DNA of 64,000 bases from Pseudomonadota bacterium (GCA_024228935.1 JAAESX010000088.1:1-64000); one strand, 5' to 3'. Positions 46,690 through 55,591 are shown, counted from the first letter of the stretch. Notes: generated from the sequence alone by a model not told the origin. Numbers and translations: made by a program.

Positions 46690-47670
46690 ATGCTCTTGTT
46701 CACCGTTGCCACGGCGCTCGCTTCGCCCTGTGATTCCCTGCTCCTGAACGTCGAGATCGCCGAGAGCGGCTTCAAGATCCAGGGCGCCGACGACATCCTG
46801 TACCCGGACGGGCGCATCGCCACGGCCGACAACCCACGGCTTCGCTGCACCGTCGACACCTGCGCCGAGGTCGGCGACTACCACTGGGCCGGGCTCGCCC
46901 AGGAGCTGGCGACCGTGAAGAACAAGTGCCCCGACGCCGACCGGGTGCACATCGTCCCGCACGCCGGGACCCGCCACGACGTGCTGCTCAGCACCATCGA
47001 CGTCGCGAACGACCGGTTCCCGACCGCGCACCTGGGCGGAGGCGCGCAGGGCTACCCCGAAGAGGGCAGCGTCCCCAAGGCCGCCAGCGTCCTGGTGCGT
47101 CCCGGGCAGATCCAGGTCGGCGCGACCGCGATGACCATCGGCACGAACGTCGGCGATCCGCTGAAGCAGGCGCTCCGCACCGAGGGCACGATCACCAAGG
47201 ACGAGCTGACGCTCGAGGTCGCAGACTCGGTCCCGTTCTCGGACGTGCGCGAGGTCATGCGCGCAGCGGGCCAGGTCGGGTACACGACGTTCCACCACAG
47301 CGCGCCGGACGCCAAGAAGCGGGTCACCACCTACGCGCCGGGTGGCGGCGAGTGGGTCATCGAAGAGGAGCCGAAGCCGACGCTCGGCGAGCTCAGCCAG
47401 AACGAGGTGCTCGTGGGCATCAACAAGGCCGCTCCCGGTGTGCTCAGCTGCTACAACCAGGCCCTGGGACGGGACGCCACGCTGTCCGGCCAGGTCGTCA
47501 CGCGCTTCACGATCGACGTGGACGGGACAGTGGCCGAGGTCGCCGTGACCGAGGGGATGGAGGACACGCTGGACGCCTGCGTGGCCGAGGCCGTGAAGGG
47601 CGCGACGTTCCCGAAGCCGCGCGGCGGTCAGGCGATCGCGACGTTCCCGTTCAAGCTGTCGCCAGGCTGA
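46690..47670 (+). CDS. AgmX/PglI-type protein with ExbD-like domains
   Basis: A 326-residue exported protein with a short leader MLLFTVATALAS. The C-terminal 95 residues (VLSCYNQALGRDATLSGQVVTRF ... VAEAVKGATFPKP) match the AgmX/PglI C-terminal domain found in myxobacterial gliding and envelope proteins, related to TonB C-termini. Two earlier segments, ILYPDGRIAT...VHIVPHAGTRHDVLLSTIDVA and LEVADSVPFSDVREVMRAAGQVGYTTF, resemble the periplasmic domain of ExbD/TolR. It may act in an energy-coupled envelope complex. The gene overlaps the convergent hydrolase by 20 bases. Confidence 0.72.
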   Translation: MLLFTVATALASPCDSLLLNVEIAESGFKIQGADDILYPDGRIATADNPRLRCTVDTCAEVGDYHWAGLAQELATVKNKCPDADRVHIVPHAGTRHDVLLSTIDVANDRFPTAHLGGGAQGYPEEGSVPKAASVLVRPGQIQVGATAMTIGTNVGDPLKQALRTEGTITKDELTLEVADSVPFSDVREVMRAAGQVGYTTFHHSAPDAKKRVTTYAPGGGEWVIEEEPKPTLGELSQNEVLVGINKAAPGVLSCYNQALGRDATLSGQVVTRFTIDVDGTVAEVAVTEGMEDTLDACVAEAVKGATFPKPRGGQAIATFPFKLSPG

Positions 47671-48535
47671 GCAGCACGTCGACGAGCGGGCCCCGCCGGA
47701 CGTACCCGGCGACGTGCCCTCCGGAGACCCAGCTGACCGGGGCGTCGTACAGCGCCGCCAGCGCCTCGACCTCGGCGCGCGGCACGTAGGCGTCGTCCCG
47801 GCACCCAACCACGTGAATAGGCCCCGCAGGCCGGTCGAACCGGTCCAGATCGGCGCGCGCGATCTGCTCGGCGATGCCCGCCCGGACGCTCGGGTGGACG
47901 TTCCGGCTCAGCACGCCAGTGGTGAAGATCGGCACAGCGGAGCGCCCGGTCGCCATCGGCACCAGCGGGAGCGGGTCCGAGTGCGCCGCCGCGAGCGCCG
48001 CCAGGGTGCCGCCCATCGAGAAGCCGGTCAGGCCGACGCGGTGCCCTCGTCGCTCGAGCCACCGGATCAGCGCGCGGGCCTCGACCACCGACCCTCGGGT
48101 CAGCCGCAACAGATCCTCGACGGTCCGCAGCAGCGCGCCGCGCTGCCCGGGCGGGGTGCGCTGGCCGTAGAACGGACCCTCGAGGATGCAGGCGCCGACG
48201 CCCTGATCGAGCATGGGTCGCGCCAGCCTCGAGCGCCGGCCGGGCCCCATGTCCCCCGTCGCCGGGAGGTGGATCCAGACGAACGGCTGCTCGACCAGCC
48301 AGAACACGGCCTCGTCGCCGTCGAACGCGGGCTCGGGCGGCACGAACCGACCCTCGCGCAGGGTGTGGGCGCCGACACGCCGCTCGCCCGTCCAACGAAC
48401 CTCGATGTCCGGGACCTCGGCGTGCTCGTCCCCGACGGCGGTCACGTCCCCGAGCCCGTCTACGAACAGCGGCCCGGGCAGCCGCGCGAGCTGACCGAAT
48501 GCATGGTCCATCCAGCTCCCCTGCAGCCAGCTCAT
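47651..48535 (-). CDS. ABHD18/DUF2048-like alpha/beta hydrolase
   Basis: A 294-residue hydrolase. VFWLVEQPFVWIHLPATGDMGPGRR, then ACILEGPFYGQRTPPGQRGALLRTVEDLL, closely follows the ABHD18 (DUF2048) pattern. VGLTGFSMGGTLAALAAA contains the nucleophile Ser, and HVVGCRDDAYVPRAEVEAL and SGGHVAGYV supply acid and His. No signal peptide is visible. The ATG at 48535 lies 4 bases after the stop of the 926-residue gene, so the two are probably co-transcribed. The substrate is unknown. Confidence 0.8.
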   Translation of the reverse strand: MSWLQGSWMDHAFGQLARLPGPLFVDGLGDVTAVGDEHAEVPDIEVRWTGERRVGAHTLREGRFVPPEPAFDGDEAVFWLVEQPFVWIHLPATGDMGPGRRSRLARPMLDQGVGACILEGPFYGQRTPPGQRGALLRTVEDLLRLTRGSVVEARALIRWLERRGHRVGLTGFSMGGTLAALAAAHSDPLPLVPMATGRSAVPIFTTGVLSRNVHPSVRAGIAEQIARADLDRFDRPAGPIHVVGCRDDAYVPRAEVEALAALYDAPVSWVSGGHVAGYVRRGPLVDVLLSLATA

Positions 48536-48539
48536 CCCG

Positions 48540-51320
48540 TCACCGCCGCATCTTGTCGGCCGTCTGGACGAAGCTCCGCTCGTCGACCTTCAGGTGCTCG
48601 AAGTCCCCCGGCTCGTCGCCGAGCCAGATGATGGCGCGCAGCGACGGCTTCCGGTCCTTCCAGCGCTCGGGCCGCGCGAGCTCCGCACGGATCGCGTCCC
48701 GCTCCAGCCGCACCCACCAGTCGACCTCCTCGGCCCCGTCGTTGTACCAGTCCGCGAACAGCTCCAGATCCGAGTCGTCCCCGAAGCTGTCGAAGCCCTT
48801 GGAGTCCATCAGCTCGGCGCCGATCCTCCGGGCCAGCTCGTGGCAGGCGAGATCGAGCGCGATGCGCACCCACTGACCGTGGTTGGACACGCCGTACGCA
48901 TCGAAGGCGACCAGGCGGTTCTTCTGGAGACCGATCAGGCGCCGACCGCGCAGCTTGCCGCTCTTGTCCTCCAGGTAGAGGACGCGCTTGTTCGCCTCGA
49001 CGGCGTTCGCGATGGTCGCGTGCTGGTTGCAGCCGCCCTGGGCCAGACAGGTCGCGAAGCGGTTGCCCATCTGCAGGACCTCGAGCGCGTCCTGGGCGAA
49101 GCGCACCCTCCAGCCCGACCGTGGCTCGGTCCATGCGAAGCGGCCCAGCCACGCCTCGACGTCGATGCCCTGCTCGACGAAACGAGCGAGCACCTTGCGG
49201 TTCTGGGGGTGGGTCCGGCGCAGGTCGATGCCGTGCGCCTCGGCACGCAGCAGGCGACGCAGGAGCCGACGGTTCTGGGGCGTCGAGCGAAGCAGCCGCT
49301 CGGCGTTGTCCCAGTCCGCGCCCAGGCGAGGCCGTCCCTTCCAGTGCTCGAGGAAGACCCGGCGCACGGCCTCTTCGATCAGGCGCAAGTGCGCCAGCCG
49401 CAGGTGCTTCTCCACCTGACGCTCCGCCTCGACCGCATAGCTCCGCTCGAGCGTGGGGCTCTCGAGTCGATCACGGATGTAGGCGAGCCGCTCGGGCGCA
49501 CGTCCGGTGGCCTCGAGCGCCGCGACCTCGCGCTGGAGACGCTCGATGCCGGTCTGCGCCAGCACCACGCTCTTGGGCAGCGCCCTGGACAGCTGCGCCA
49601 GGCGATGCACGGGCTCGCCGGGGTAGCCGAGCACGCTCTCGACCGCGTTCAGGACGTCGCGGAACGCCGGATAGCGCTCGACCAGCGTGACGCGCGCGAG
49701 CACCGTGACGACCCGAGGGATGTCCTCGGGCCGAACGCAGGCGGACTGCAGCGCGTAGCGAACCCGCGGCATCGGCTGGAGCGCCAGGAGTCCCTTCAGC
49801 GGGTGGTGCTTCACATCGGTGTTCGCCGGGATCGCCGTCAGCAGCGGCCGGACGCGCCCCGGACGGTCGCCGGCCAGCCAGACGACCAGCCGGCACTGCC
49901 ACGCATCCAGGTTGGCGTTGCCATCCCAGGAGAAGGACGCACGAAGCAGCCGGTCGTGGTCCAAGCCGGCATCGAGGGCCTCGATCGCGAGACGCACGCG
50001 CTTCACGCGCTTCAACAGATCCGGGTCGTCGCACGCCAGCAGCGTGTCCACGATCCCAGCGTCCAACAGCCGCGTGACCTGATCATCCGCGCGAGCCGAC
50101 GGCTTCCAGACGCCGTCGATGCCGTCGAGGAACGCCCCGAGCGCCCGAGCGCGCGTCGACGGTGGCATCCGCCTACGGGCAAAGCGGTCGAGCAGTCGCG
50201 CGACCACGGAAGGCGAGAGCAGCGAGAAGGCGCGGGCCAGCCAGCGCGCCCGGCCCACCTCGCGGAAGCGGTCCGCGATGACCTCGTGGAGGTACGGACC
50301 GAGCGCCGCCGGGCGGTTCATCGCGATGCACTCGAGCGTGTCGTACCGACAGATCTCGACCGCCGCGAGCCGCTCGAACGCGTCGAGATCACCCAGCTGC
50401 CCGAGCACGTGCGCCGGCGAGCCCAGGGCCCGCGAGCACAGCTCGTACGCATCGTGCGTCCGCTGGCGCAGGAGCGTGTCCCCGCTCAGCGCCAGCACCT
50501 CGATCAGGGCCTGGGCATCGGACGCACGACGGCCTCCCCGCGCCAGGGCGGTCTCCAGGACCTCGAGCGCGAGCCCATCGCTCGACGCATGGCGGAACCA
50601 CGGCACCAGGCCGGTGAAGTCGGTCACACCCCAGCCCGCGAGGTGACCCACGAGCCGAGCGACGTCGGGTCCGCGGACCCCATGGATGGCCAGGCTCGCG
50701 ACCGCCTCGAGCACCGGCCAGGGCGAGGCCGTCGGACGCAACAGGTGGAGCTCGTCCAGGGCGACGTCGCCGTGCTCGACCAGCGCCGGTCGACCCAGGA
50801 GCCACCGGATGCGGCCCGGGGCCTCGGGCAGTCGCGCGACGGCCCCGGTGTGCCAGCCGAGGACCCGGTGCAGATCGCGACGGGACTCCCCGAGCGGGGC
50901 CTCGGGCGCCACCACACAGATGGCCTGGCGCACGCGCGGACAGGTCAGCGCCTTCTCGACCGACCCGACCCGACGGCCCAGGTCTCGCCGCCACTGCTCG
51001 ACGTCGAACTCGAGCTCCTCACGCACACGCGCCGAGCGGATGAGCCCGTCGATGGCCTGACGCACCTCACGCGACCCGATCCGCCACGCGCTCTCGACGC
51101 GCACCCCCAGGTGCCGCCCCTGCGTCCGGTGGACCGCCGAGCTCGGCATCGCATCGGCCAGCCCGACCTTCAACGCATACAGCCCCTCGGGCCGTCCGGA
51201 CAGCGCCCGACGCACGCTCTCGGGGCCGCTCGGCAGGCCGATGGCCTCGAAGTCGCAGCCGTGCACCCCACCTGGCCACCAGACCAGGGGAAGCGAGCAC
51301 CAGGCGACCTTGGCGCGCAC
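48540..51320 (-). CDS. Large protein of unknown function with conserved Cys-containing C-terminal module
   Basis: A 926-residue protein. Most of it (about 100-680) is Leu/Arg-rich helical, resembling HEAT-type repeats. From about residue 690 it changes, and near residue 780 comes LQMGNRFATCLAQGGCNQ, HATIANAVEANKRVLYLEDKSGK and LRGRRLIGLQKN. From memory this MG..F.TCL...N...ANA...NK.V pattern recurs in uncharacterised bacterial proteins, and the conserved Cys could be catalytic. I cannot name the family. The start is GTG 51320, preceded by CAGGAGG at good spacing; the frame 33 codons upstream is Arg-rich and less convincing. It is co-oriented with the ABHD18-like gene. Confidence 0.65.
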   Translation of the reverse strand: MRAKVAWCSLPLVWWPGGVHGCDFEAIGLPSGPESVRRALSGRPEGLYALKVGLADAMPSSAVHRTQGRHLGVRVESAWRIGSREVRQAIDGLIRSARVREELEFDVEQWRRDLGRRVGSVEKALTCPRVRQAICVVAPEAPLGESRRDLHRVLGWHTGAVARLPEAPGRIRWLLGRPALVEHGDVALDELHLLRPTASPWPVLEAVASLAIHGVRGPDVARLVGHLAGWGVTDFTGLVPWFRHASSDGLALEVLETALARGGRRASDAQALIEVLALSGDTLLRQRTHDAYELCSRALGSPAHVLGQLGDLDAFERLAAVEICRYDTLECIAMNRPAALGPYLHEVIADRFREVGRARWLARAFSLLSPSVVARLLDRFARRRMPPSTRARALGAFLDGIDGVWKPSARADDQVTRLLDAGIVDTLLACDDPDLLKRVKRVRLAIEALDAGLDHDRLLRASFSWDGNANLDAWQCRLVVWLAGDRPGRVRPLLTAIPANTDVKHHPLKGLLALQPMPRVRYALQSACVRPEDIPRVVTVLARVTLVERYPAFRDVLNAVESVLGYPGEPVHRLAQLSRALPKSVVLAQTGIERLQREVAALEATGRAPERLAYIRDRLESPTLERSYAVEAERQVEKHLRLAHLRLIEEAVRRVFLEHWKGRPRLGADWDNAERLLRSTPQNRRLLRRLLRAEAHGIDLRRTHPQNRKVLARFVEQGIDVEAWLGRFAWTEPRSGWRVRFAQDALEVLQMGNRFATCLAQGGCNQHATIANAVEANKRVLYLEDKSGKLRGRRLIGLQKNRLVAFDAYGVSNHGQWVRIALDLACHELARRIGAELMDSKGFDSFGDDSDLELFADWYNDGAEEVDWWVRLERDAIRAELARPERWKDRKPSLRAIIWLGDEPGDFEHLKVDERSFVQTADKMRR

Positions 51321-51440
51321 GGCACGCGCCTCCTGACGCCGCAGGACGCGACGCGGAGGGCGAGCCGAGCGACGAGAGCGCTCACGGGAGTTCGGGTTCA
51401 CGGCCGCAAGGGTGCGCACGCCGACACCCCGGGCAAGCGG

Positions 51441-51446
51441 TACAGT
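51441..51446 (+). promoter_or_regulatory. TACAGT -10 box, candidate leaderless promoter
   Basis: TACAGT lies 5 bases before ATG 51452 of the receiver-domain gene, in a 131-base divergent spacer. No Shine-Dalgarno sequence is present. Confidence 0.35.
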
Positions 51447-51451
51447 CAGGC

Positions 51452-51793
51452 ATGGCGCGCGTCCTGCTCATCGACGACCAGAACCTGTGGCTCCGCTCGA
51501 TGGAGCGGGTGCTCAAGCGCATGGGGTACGACGTCCTCACGACCGAGAGCGAGGACGCGGGCGTCGAGACCTGGACCGCCGAGCGCCCCGACATCGCGGT
51601 CGTCGACATGGATCTCGCCGACGGCGGCGACGGCATCACGGCCATCCGCCGCATCCAGGCCATCGACCCGAACGCGCGCGTCGTGCTCACGAGCGGCTCG
51701 ACGCCACCAGCCAGCGCCTCGGACCTGCCGTTCATCACGAAGCCTTGGGGTCGCGAGGGCTTCGCCACGCTGAGCGTGCTCCTGGGCGGTTAG
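51452..51793 (+). CDS. Single-domain response regulator (receiver)
   Basis: A 113-residue stand-alone receiver domain. VLLIDDQ gives the acidic pair, IAVVDMDL the phosphoacceptor Asp, VVLTSGS the conserved Thr/Ser, and FITKPW the Lys. No output domain follows. It would work as a CheY/Spo0F-like phosphorelay component or by binding a partner. It lies 9 bases upstream of the zinc-ribbon membrane protein gene. No histidine kinase is adjacent. Confidence 0.88.
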   Translation: MARVLLIDDQNLWLRSMERVLKRMGYDVLTTESEDAGVETWTAERPDIAVVDMDLADGGDGITAIRRIQAIDPNARVVLTSGSTPPASASDLPFITKPWGREGFATLSVLLGG

Positions 51794-51802
51794 TCGGGCT
51801 CC

Positions 51803-52363
51803 ATGAGCGAGACCTCCTGCGGCCAGTGCCAGACCCCCATCTCGGCCGGCGAGCCGTCGATGCAGACCGACGCCGGCGTGCTGTGCATGCCCTGCTACGA
51901 CGCGCTGCGGGCCGAGGTCCAGCGGCAGATCGAGGCGCTGTCTTCGAACATCAACTACCCGTTGGCGCTGGCCGGCAACGCGGCTGGAGCGGCCGTCGGC
52001 GCCGGCATCTATGCGGCGAGCGTCGCGCTCTCAGGCTGGGACATCGCCCTGGTCGCCATCGCCATCCCCTGGCTCGGCGTGCGCGCCCAGGCCATGCTCA
52101 TCGGTCCGAAGCGCAGCCAGGCGCTGCAGGTCATGACCATCGCCATCAGCCTGGGCTTCTTCGCGGTGAGCCGGGTCCTGACCGCCTGGATGGTCTTCAA
52201 CGACATGGCCGTCGAACAGGGCCTGGAAGAGATCCCCTTGGCGCTGCTGCCTTTGGCGAGCATCGATCTGTTGTTCGCCATCGCCCAGCCCCTCGACCTT
52301 CTCTGGGTCGGAATCGTGGCCTACGAGGCCTGGCGACTCTCCAAGCCCTACCAGATCCGATGA
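51803..52363 (+). CDS. Zinc-ribbon membrane protein
   Basis: A 186-residue protein. The N-terminus has two CxxC pairs (CGQC and CMPC, about residues 6-33), a likely zinc ribbon. Three to four hydrophobic helices follow (AGNAAGAAVGAGIYAASVALSGW, DIALVAIAIPWLGV, TIAISLGFFAVSRVLTAWMV, and a C-terminal one). The ATG at 51803 lies 9 bases after the receiver-domain stop. The stop overlaps the site-2 protease ATG (ATGA), suggesting coordinated synthesis. The function is unknown. Confidence 0.72.
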   Translation: MSETSCGQCQTPISAGEPSMQTDAGVLCMPCYDALRAEVQRQIEALSSNINYPLALAGNAAGAAVGAGIYAASVALSGWDIALVAIAIPWLGVRAQAMLIGPKRSQALQVMTIAISLGFFAVSRVLTAWMVFNDMAVEQGLEEIPLALLPLASIDLLFAIAQPLDLLWVGIVAYEAWRLSKPYQIR

Positions 52364-53319
52364 CCGACGAGCCCTCCCAGCCGAACACGCCCGAGCCCGA
52401 CCCGCATGCGCGCACCCAGGAGAACCTGAACGCCGTCGCGCGTCAGATGCTCGGCGCGCCCAGCGAGGAAGAGAAGGCGAAGAAGGCCGCCGAGACGCCC
52501 GAGTGGCAGAAGAAGCTCAAGAAGTTCGGACCCATCGGCGCGGCCGCGGTCTTCATGTTCGGCAAGGTGAAGTGGGTCTTCGCGGCGCTGAAGTTCGCCA
52601 AGTTCGGCTCGCTCCTGTCGATGCTGCTGGCCGTCTGGGTCTACGCCCAGTTCTTCGGCATGCCCTACGCCATCGGCTTCGTGCTGCTGATCTTCGTCCA
52701 CGAGATGGGCCACGCCATCGCGCTGCGGCAGCAGGGAATCCCGGCCGGCGTCCCGGTCTTCATCCCGTTCGTCGGCGCCTTCATCCAGATGAAGGGCATG
52801 CCGCGGAACGCCTGGGTCGAGGCCGTCGTCGGCATCGGCGGCCCCCTGCTCGGCACGGTCGGCGCCTTCGCCTGCCTGGCCGTGGCGTACACCACCGAAT
52901 CCCAGCTCTGGTTCGCGCTGGCCAACGTCGGCTTCCTGATCAACCTGTTCAACATGATCCCCATCAGCCCACTGGACGGCGGCCGCATCGTCGGCGTCTT
53001 CGGTCGCTGGCTGTGGGTCGTCGGCTACCTGATCGCCGGCATCGTGCTGGTCGTCACCTGGTCGCCGATCCTCATCCTCATCCTGCTGATGGGGCTGTTC
53101 AACCTGAAGCGCATCCTGAACCCGCCCGAGGGGTACAACGTCGTCGCCAAGGAACGGCGAGCCGTCATGGCGCTCGCCTACTTCGGCGGCATCGGCGTGA
53201 TGGTCCTGGGCATGATCTCCACCGAGCCGGCGCTCGCGGATCTGGCCCCGCCCGAGGTGATGGTGCTCTACGGAGGCGCCGCGCTGCACGCGCTCGGCGG
53301 CCTGTGGAGCAAGAGCTAG
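52360..53319 (+). CDS. Site-2 protease family (M50) intramembrane metalloprotease
   Basis: A 319-residue membrane protease. A soluble, charged N-terminal 55 residues precede about six helices. HEMGH (114-118) is the zinc site and Asp206 in ISPLDGGR is the third ligand, both canonical for M50. Such enzymes cut transmembrane segments, for example of anti-sigma factors. No PDZ domain is present. The start at ATG 52360 overlaps the zinc-ribbon gene. The stop overlaps the convergent lipoprotein by 4 bases. The substrate is unknown. Confidence 0.9.
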   Translation: MTDEPSQPNTPEPDPHARTQENLNAVARQMLGAPSEEEKAKKAAETPEWQKKLKKFGPIGAAAVFMFGKVKWVFAALKFAKFGSLLSMLLAVWVYAQFFGMPYAIGFVLLIFVHEMGHAIALRQQGIPAGVPVFIPFVGAFIQMKGMPRNAWVEAVVGIGGPLLGTVGAFACLAVAYTTESQLWFALANVGFLINLFNMIPISPLDGGRIVGVFGRWLWVVGYLIAGIVLVVTWSPILILILLMGLFNLKRILNPPEGYNVVAKERRAVMALAYFGGIGVMVLGMISTEPALADLAPPEVMVLYGGAALHALGGLWSKS

Positions 53320-54224
53320 AACGGCTCCCGCTCGAGCTCGAAGCCCGTCGTCGTCGCGGTCACCTGCAAGGGCGGCGCGTCGTCCCCCGCCTCGACCTGG
53401 ATCCGGCGCACATCGGGGGCGGTCTCGTACGGCTGGTCGTCCTTCCAGCTGTGGCCGTCGGCATGGATGACCAGGACCGGCCCCTCGAACGCCGCCAGGT
53501 CCTCGAGCGCGGGCTCGCTGAACGGCTCGTGCCGCTCGTTCAGGCTCGCGTGCAACAGGACGACGAGCGAGGTGGCGTCGGTGTTCGCGGCCAACTGCTC
53601 GTCGACCCACGTCGTCGCGAACGACAGCATCTCGGCCCACTCGTCCTCGTCGTGCACGCCCCCACCCGAGACCGTCAGCGCCAGCACGAGCACGCCGTCC
53701 TCACGCCACGCGACGTTCAGCGGCCAGGCCTCCTGCACCACGAAGCCGGGTCGCTCGGGCCAGGCCGACCAGAACGTCCCGTAGGTGTCCTTCCAGAAGC
53801 CCCAGGCCTCGGTCGGGTCGCCGCAGTCGTTCCACTCGTTGTCGCCGGGCAGCACGACCGTCGGCACATCGAGCTCGGCCAGGATGTCGGCGGTCGTGGT
53901 GTAGACGCTCAGCGGGCAGTCGGTCGACTGGGCCTGGATGTCACCCAGATGCACCATGAACACCGACGGGCTCGAGGCGTTGTGGTCCGCGACCTGGTCG
54001 ACCAGCGTCGCGACGTCGTCGTCGCTGTAGGGCATGTCGCCCATGACCGAGAACGTGACGATGTCGGCGTCCGCATCCGAGTCGGCGTCGCTGTCCGCGT
54101 CGGCGTCCGAGTCGGCGTCGGTGTCCGTGTCGCTGTCGGTGTCCGAGTCGGCGTCCGTGTCCGCGTCGGACTCGACCGCCGAGTCCAGCACCGGGGGTAT
54201 GCAAGCCAGCCAGAACAGGATCAC
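53316..54224 (-). CDS. Lipoprotein metallophosphoesterase-like with Asp-rich linker
   Basis: A 302-residue lipoprotein. The start GTG 54224 overlaps the upstream stop (GTGA), giving the eight-residue leader VILFWLAC. Residues 19-54 are an almost pure Asp/Ala/Ser/Thr linker. The globular part looks like a calcineurin-type phosphoesterase: SVMGDMPYSDDD, FMVHLGDIQA, VVLPGDNEWNDC (in the GNH position), VVLLHASLNER, and HADGHSWK near the end. The metal-binding order Asp-His/Asp-Asn-His-His is plausible. The substrate is unknown; surface or periplasmic location is expected. It is followed by the convergent site-2 protease gene. Confidence 0.72.
   Translation of the reverse strand: MILFWLACIPPVLDSAVESDADTDADSDTDSDTDTDADSDADADSDADSDADADIVTFSVMGDMPYSDDDVATLVDQVADHNASSPSVFMVHLGDIQAQSTDCPLSVYTTTADILAELDVPTVVLPGDNEWNDCGDPTEAWGFWKDTYGTFWSAWPERPGFVVQEAWPLNVAWREDGVLVLALTVSGGGVHDEDEWAEMLSFATTWVDEQLAANTDATSLVVLLHASLNERHEPFSEPALEDLAAFEGPVLVIHADGHSWKDDQPYETAPDVRRIQVEAGDDAPPLQVTATTTGFELEREPF
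54063..54170 (-). repeat. Low-complexity Asp-Ala/Ser/Thr coding repeat
   Basis: The DNA coding residues 19-54 of the lipoprotein is a run of hexamers of the GACTCG/GACGCG type. The product alternates Asp with Ala, Ser or Thr. It probably spaces the catalytic domain from the membrane. Confidence 0.85.
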
Positions 54225-54469
54225 GTCGACCCCATCGGGCACTGGTCGTCGCCGCTCTCCCAGCGCGTACAGGCGTTGCCGTCCCCCTCATCGCAGGCGG
54301 CCGCGGCGTTCCGCGCCTTCTCGTTGGCGGACTCGGGCAGGACGGCGAGCTCGGACACGTCCCCGGTGCCCTCGGTCGCTTGCGTGGACGAGGTGATGAA
54401 GCGGTGGCCGAGCCAGGCGACGGCGATGACGGTCCCAGCCAGGATCACAGCTCGAAGGGATCCCGACAT
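54221..54469 (-). CDS. Small membrane-anchored protein
   Basis: An 82-residue protein: MSGSLR, then one hydrophobic helix (AVILAGTVIAVAWLGHRF), then an acidic domain with two Cys (AACDEGDGNACTRW; a third in DDQCPMG). It is probably anchored in the inner membrane with the tail outside. The ATG follows the MopE-like stop by 3 bases, and the stop overlaps the phosphoesterase start, so three genes form one operon. The function is unknown. Confidence 0.65.
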   Translation of the reverse strand: MSGSLRAVILAGTVIAVAWLGHRFITSSTQATEGTGDVSELAVLPESANEKARNAAAACDEGDGNACTRWESGDDQCPMGST

Positions 54470-54472
54470 CGC

Positions 54473-55567
54473 CTACTCCAGCGTGAATGCGGTGCTGTGA
54501 TAGCACCCGGCGAAGCTCGACAGATCCATCCCGAGCTCGGTCTCGACGCCCGAGACGAGCTGGCTCGTGTCACAGCCTCCACCCGCGTACGGCCAGCTGT
54601 AGCCACACCAGTTCCCGTAGTAGCTCCCGGTCTGGTCGTAGCTGCGGATGCTCACGGGCACCCCGCTCGGCGCCGTCACAGCCTGCTCGTGGTACCCGGT
54701 CACGTAGATGGCGTTGAGCGTGGTCCCCGGCGCGACTGTCACCGTCCAGTCGACGTTCTCGTAGCTCGCGAGCACCAGCGTCATCTCGGTCTCGCGGTCG
54801 ATGGTGATGGCGATGTTCCCCGCCGGCCCGCCATGCCCGCCGTCGGCCTCGTATGCGCTCAGGATGTGGAGCTCGGGGTCTCCGGGCTCCTCGTCGGCCC
54901 AGGTGTAGAGCGTGCCGGTGCACGTCCCGGTGTGGATGGCCGGGTCCTCGGTGCAGGACTCGTTCAGCTCGGCGTCCCCGTCATCGCAGTCGTCTGCGTT
55001 GTCCGCGAAGCCATCGGGCTGCTCACACGCCAGCGCGGTGTCGTCGTCCACGCCCCAGTCGTCGCCGTCCGCGTCCTGGTACCAGGTCAGCGCATCGACG
55101 GCGTCGTCGTCCACACCCCCATCGCAGTCGTCGTCGATCCCGTTGCAGATCTCGGTCGCCGCCGGGTTCACCTCGGCGTCCTCGTCGTCGCAGTCCAGCT
55201 CGTTGGTCACGGCGTCGTCGGGGGGCTCACACGCCACGATGGGGCTGTCGGGGTCGCCGAACACGTCCCCGTCGGCGTCGGCCCAGTACGTCTCGGCGTC
55301 GTCCGCGTCGTCGTCGATCTCGCCGTTGCAGTCGTCGTCGATCTCGTTGCAGACCTCGAAGCCGTCCGGATGCACGTCCGGGTCGGCGTCGTCACAGTCG
55401 CCGCCGGCGGTGACCCCGTCGTCCGGGGCCTCGCAGGACGCCACGGCCTCGTCGGCACCGAACCCGTCACCGTCGGAATCGATGTACCAGACGAGCGGAT
55501 CGCAGTTGTCGTTCTGTCCGACCAGTGTGGTGTCGAACGTCGAGCAGGCCAGGAGCGAGAGGAGCAT
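54473..55567 (-). CDS. MopE-repeat lipoprotein
   Basis: A 364-residue lipoprotein with an eight-residue leader MLLSLLAC. Residues about 25-200 hold three Asp/Cys-rich repeats of the myxobacterial MopE type (pattern DGDG.G, then CDDADPDVHPDG..VCN.IDDDCNGEIDDD), proposed to bind metal. The C-terminal 160 residues are a different, beta-rich domain (ITIDRETEMTLVLASYENVDWTVTVAPGT) with Cys pairs. The ATG at 55567 has TAACCT 7 bases upstream and no Shine-Dalgarno sequence. Likely cell-surface protein. Confidence 0.83.
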   Translation of the reverse strand: MLLSLLACSTFDTTLVGQNDNCDPLVWYIDSDGDGFGADEAVASCEAPDDGVTAGGDCDDADPDVHPDGFEVCNEIDDDCNGEIDDDADDAETYWADADGDVFGDPDSPIVACEPPDDAVTNELDCDDEDAEVNPAATEICNGIDDDCDGGVDDDAVDALTWYQDADGDDWGVDDDTALACEQPDGFADNADDCDDGDAELNESCTEDPAIHTGTCTGTLYTWADEEPGDPELHILSAYEADGGHGGPAGNIAITIDRETEMTLVLASYENVDWTVTVAPGTTLNAIYVTGYHEQAVTAPSGVPVSIRSYDQTGSYYGNWCGYSWPYAGGGCDTSQLVSGVETELGMDLSSFAGCYHSTAFTLE

Positions 55568-55574
55568 GACGAAG

Positions 55575-55580
55575 AGGTTA
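55575..55580 (-). promoter_or_regulatory. TAACCT -10 box, candidate leaderless promoter
   Basis: On the minus strand TAACCT ends 7 bases before the ATG of the MopE-repeat lipoprotein. No Shine-Dalgarno sequence lies between. Confidence 0.4.
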
Positions 55581-55591
55581 GCCCATGGAGA

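Noticed and set aside
54063..54170. Calcium-binding RTX or EF-hand repeat
   Set aside because: The run is only Asp alternating with Ala/Ser/Thr, with no Gly-rich nonapeptide or EF-hand spacing. It is best seen as a linker.
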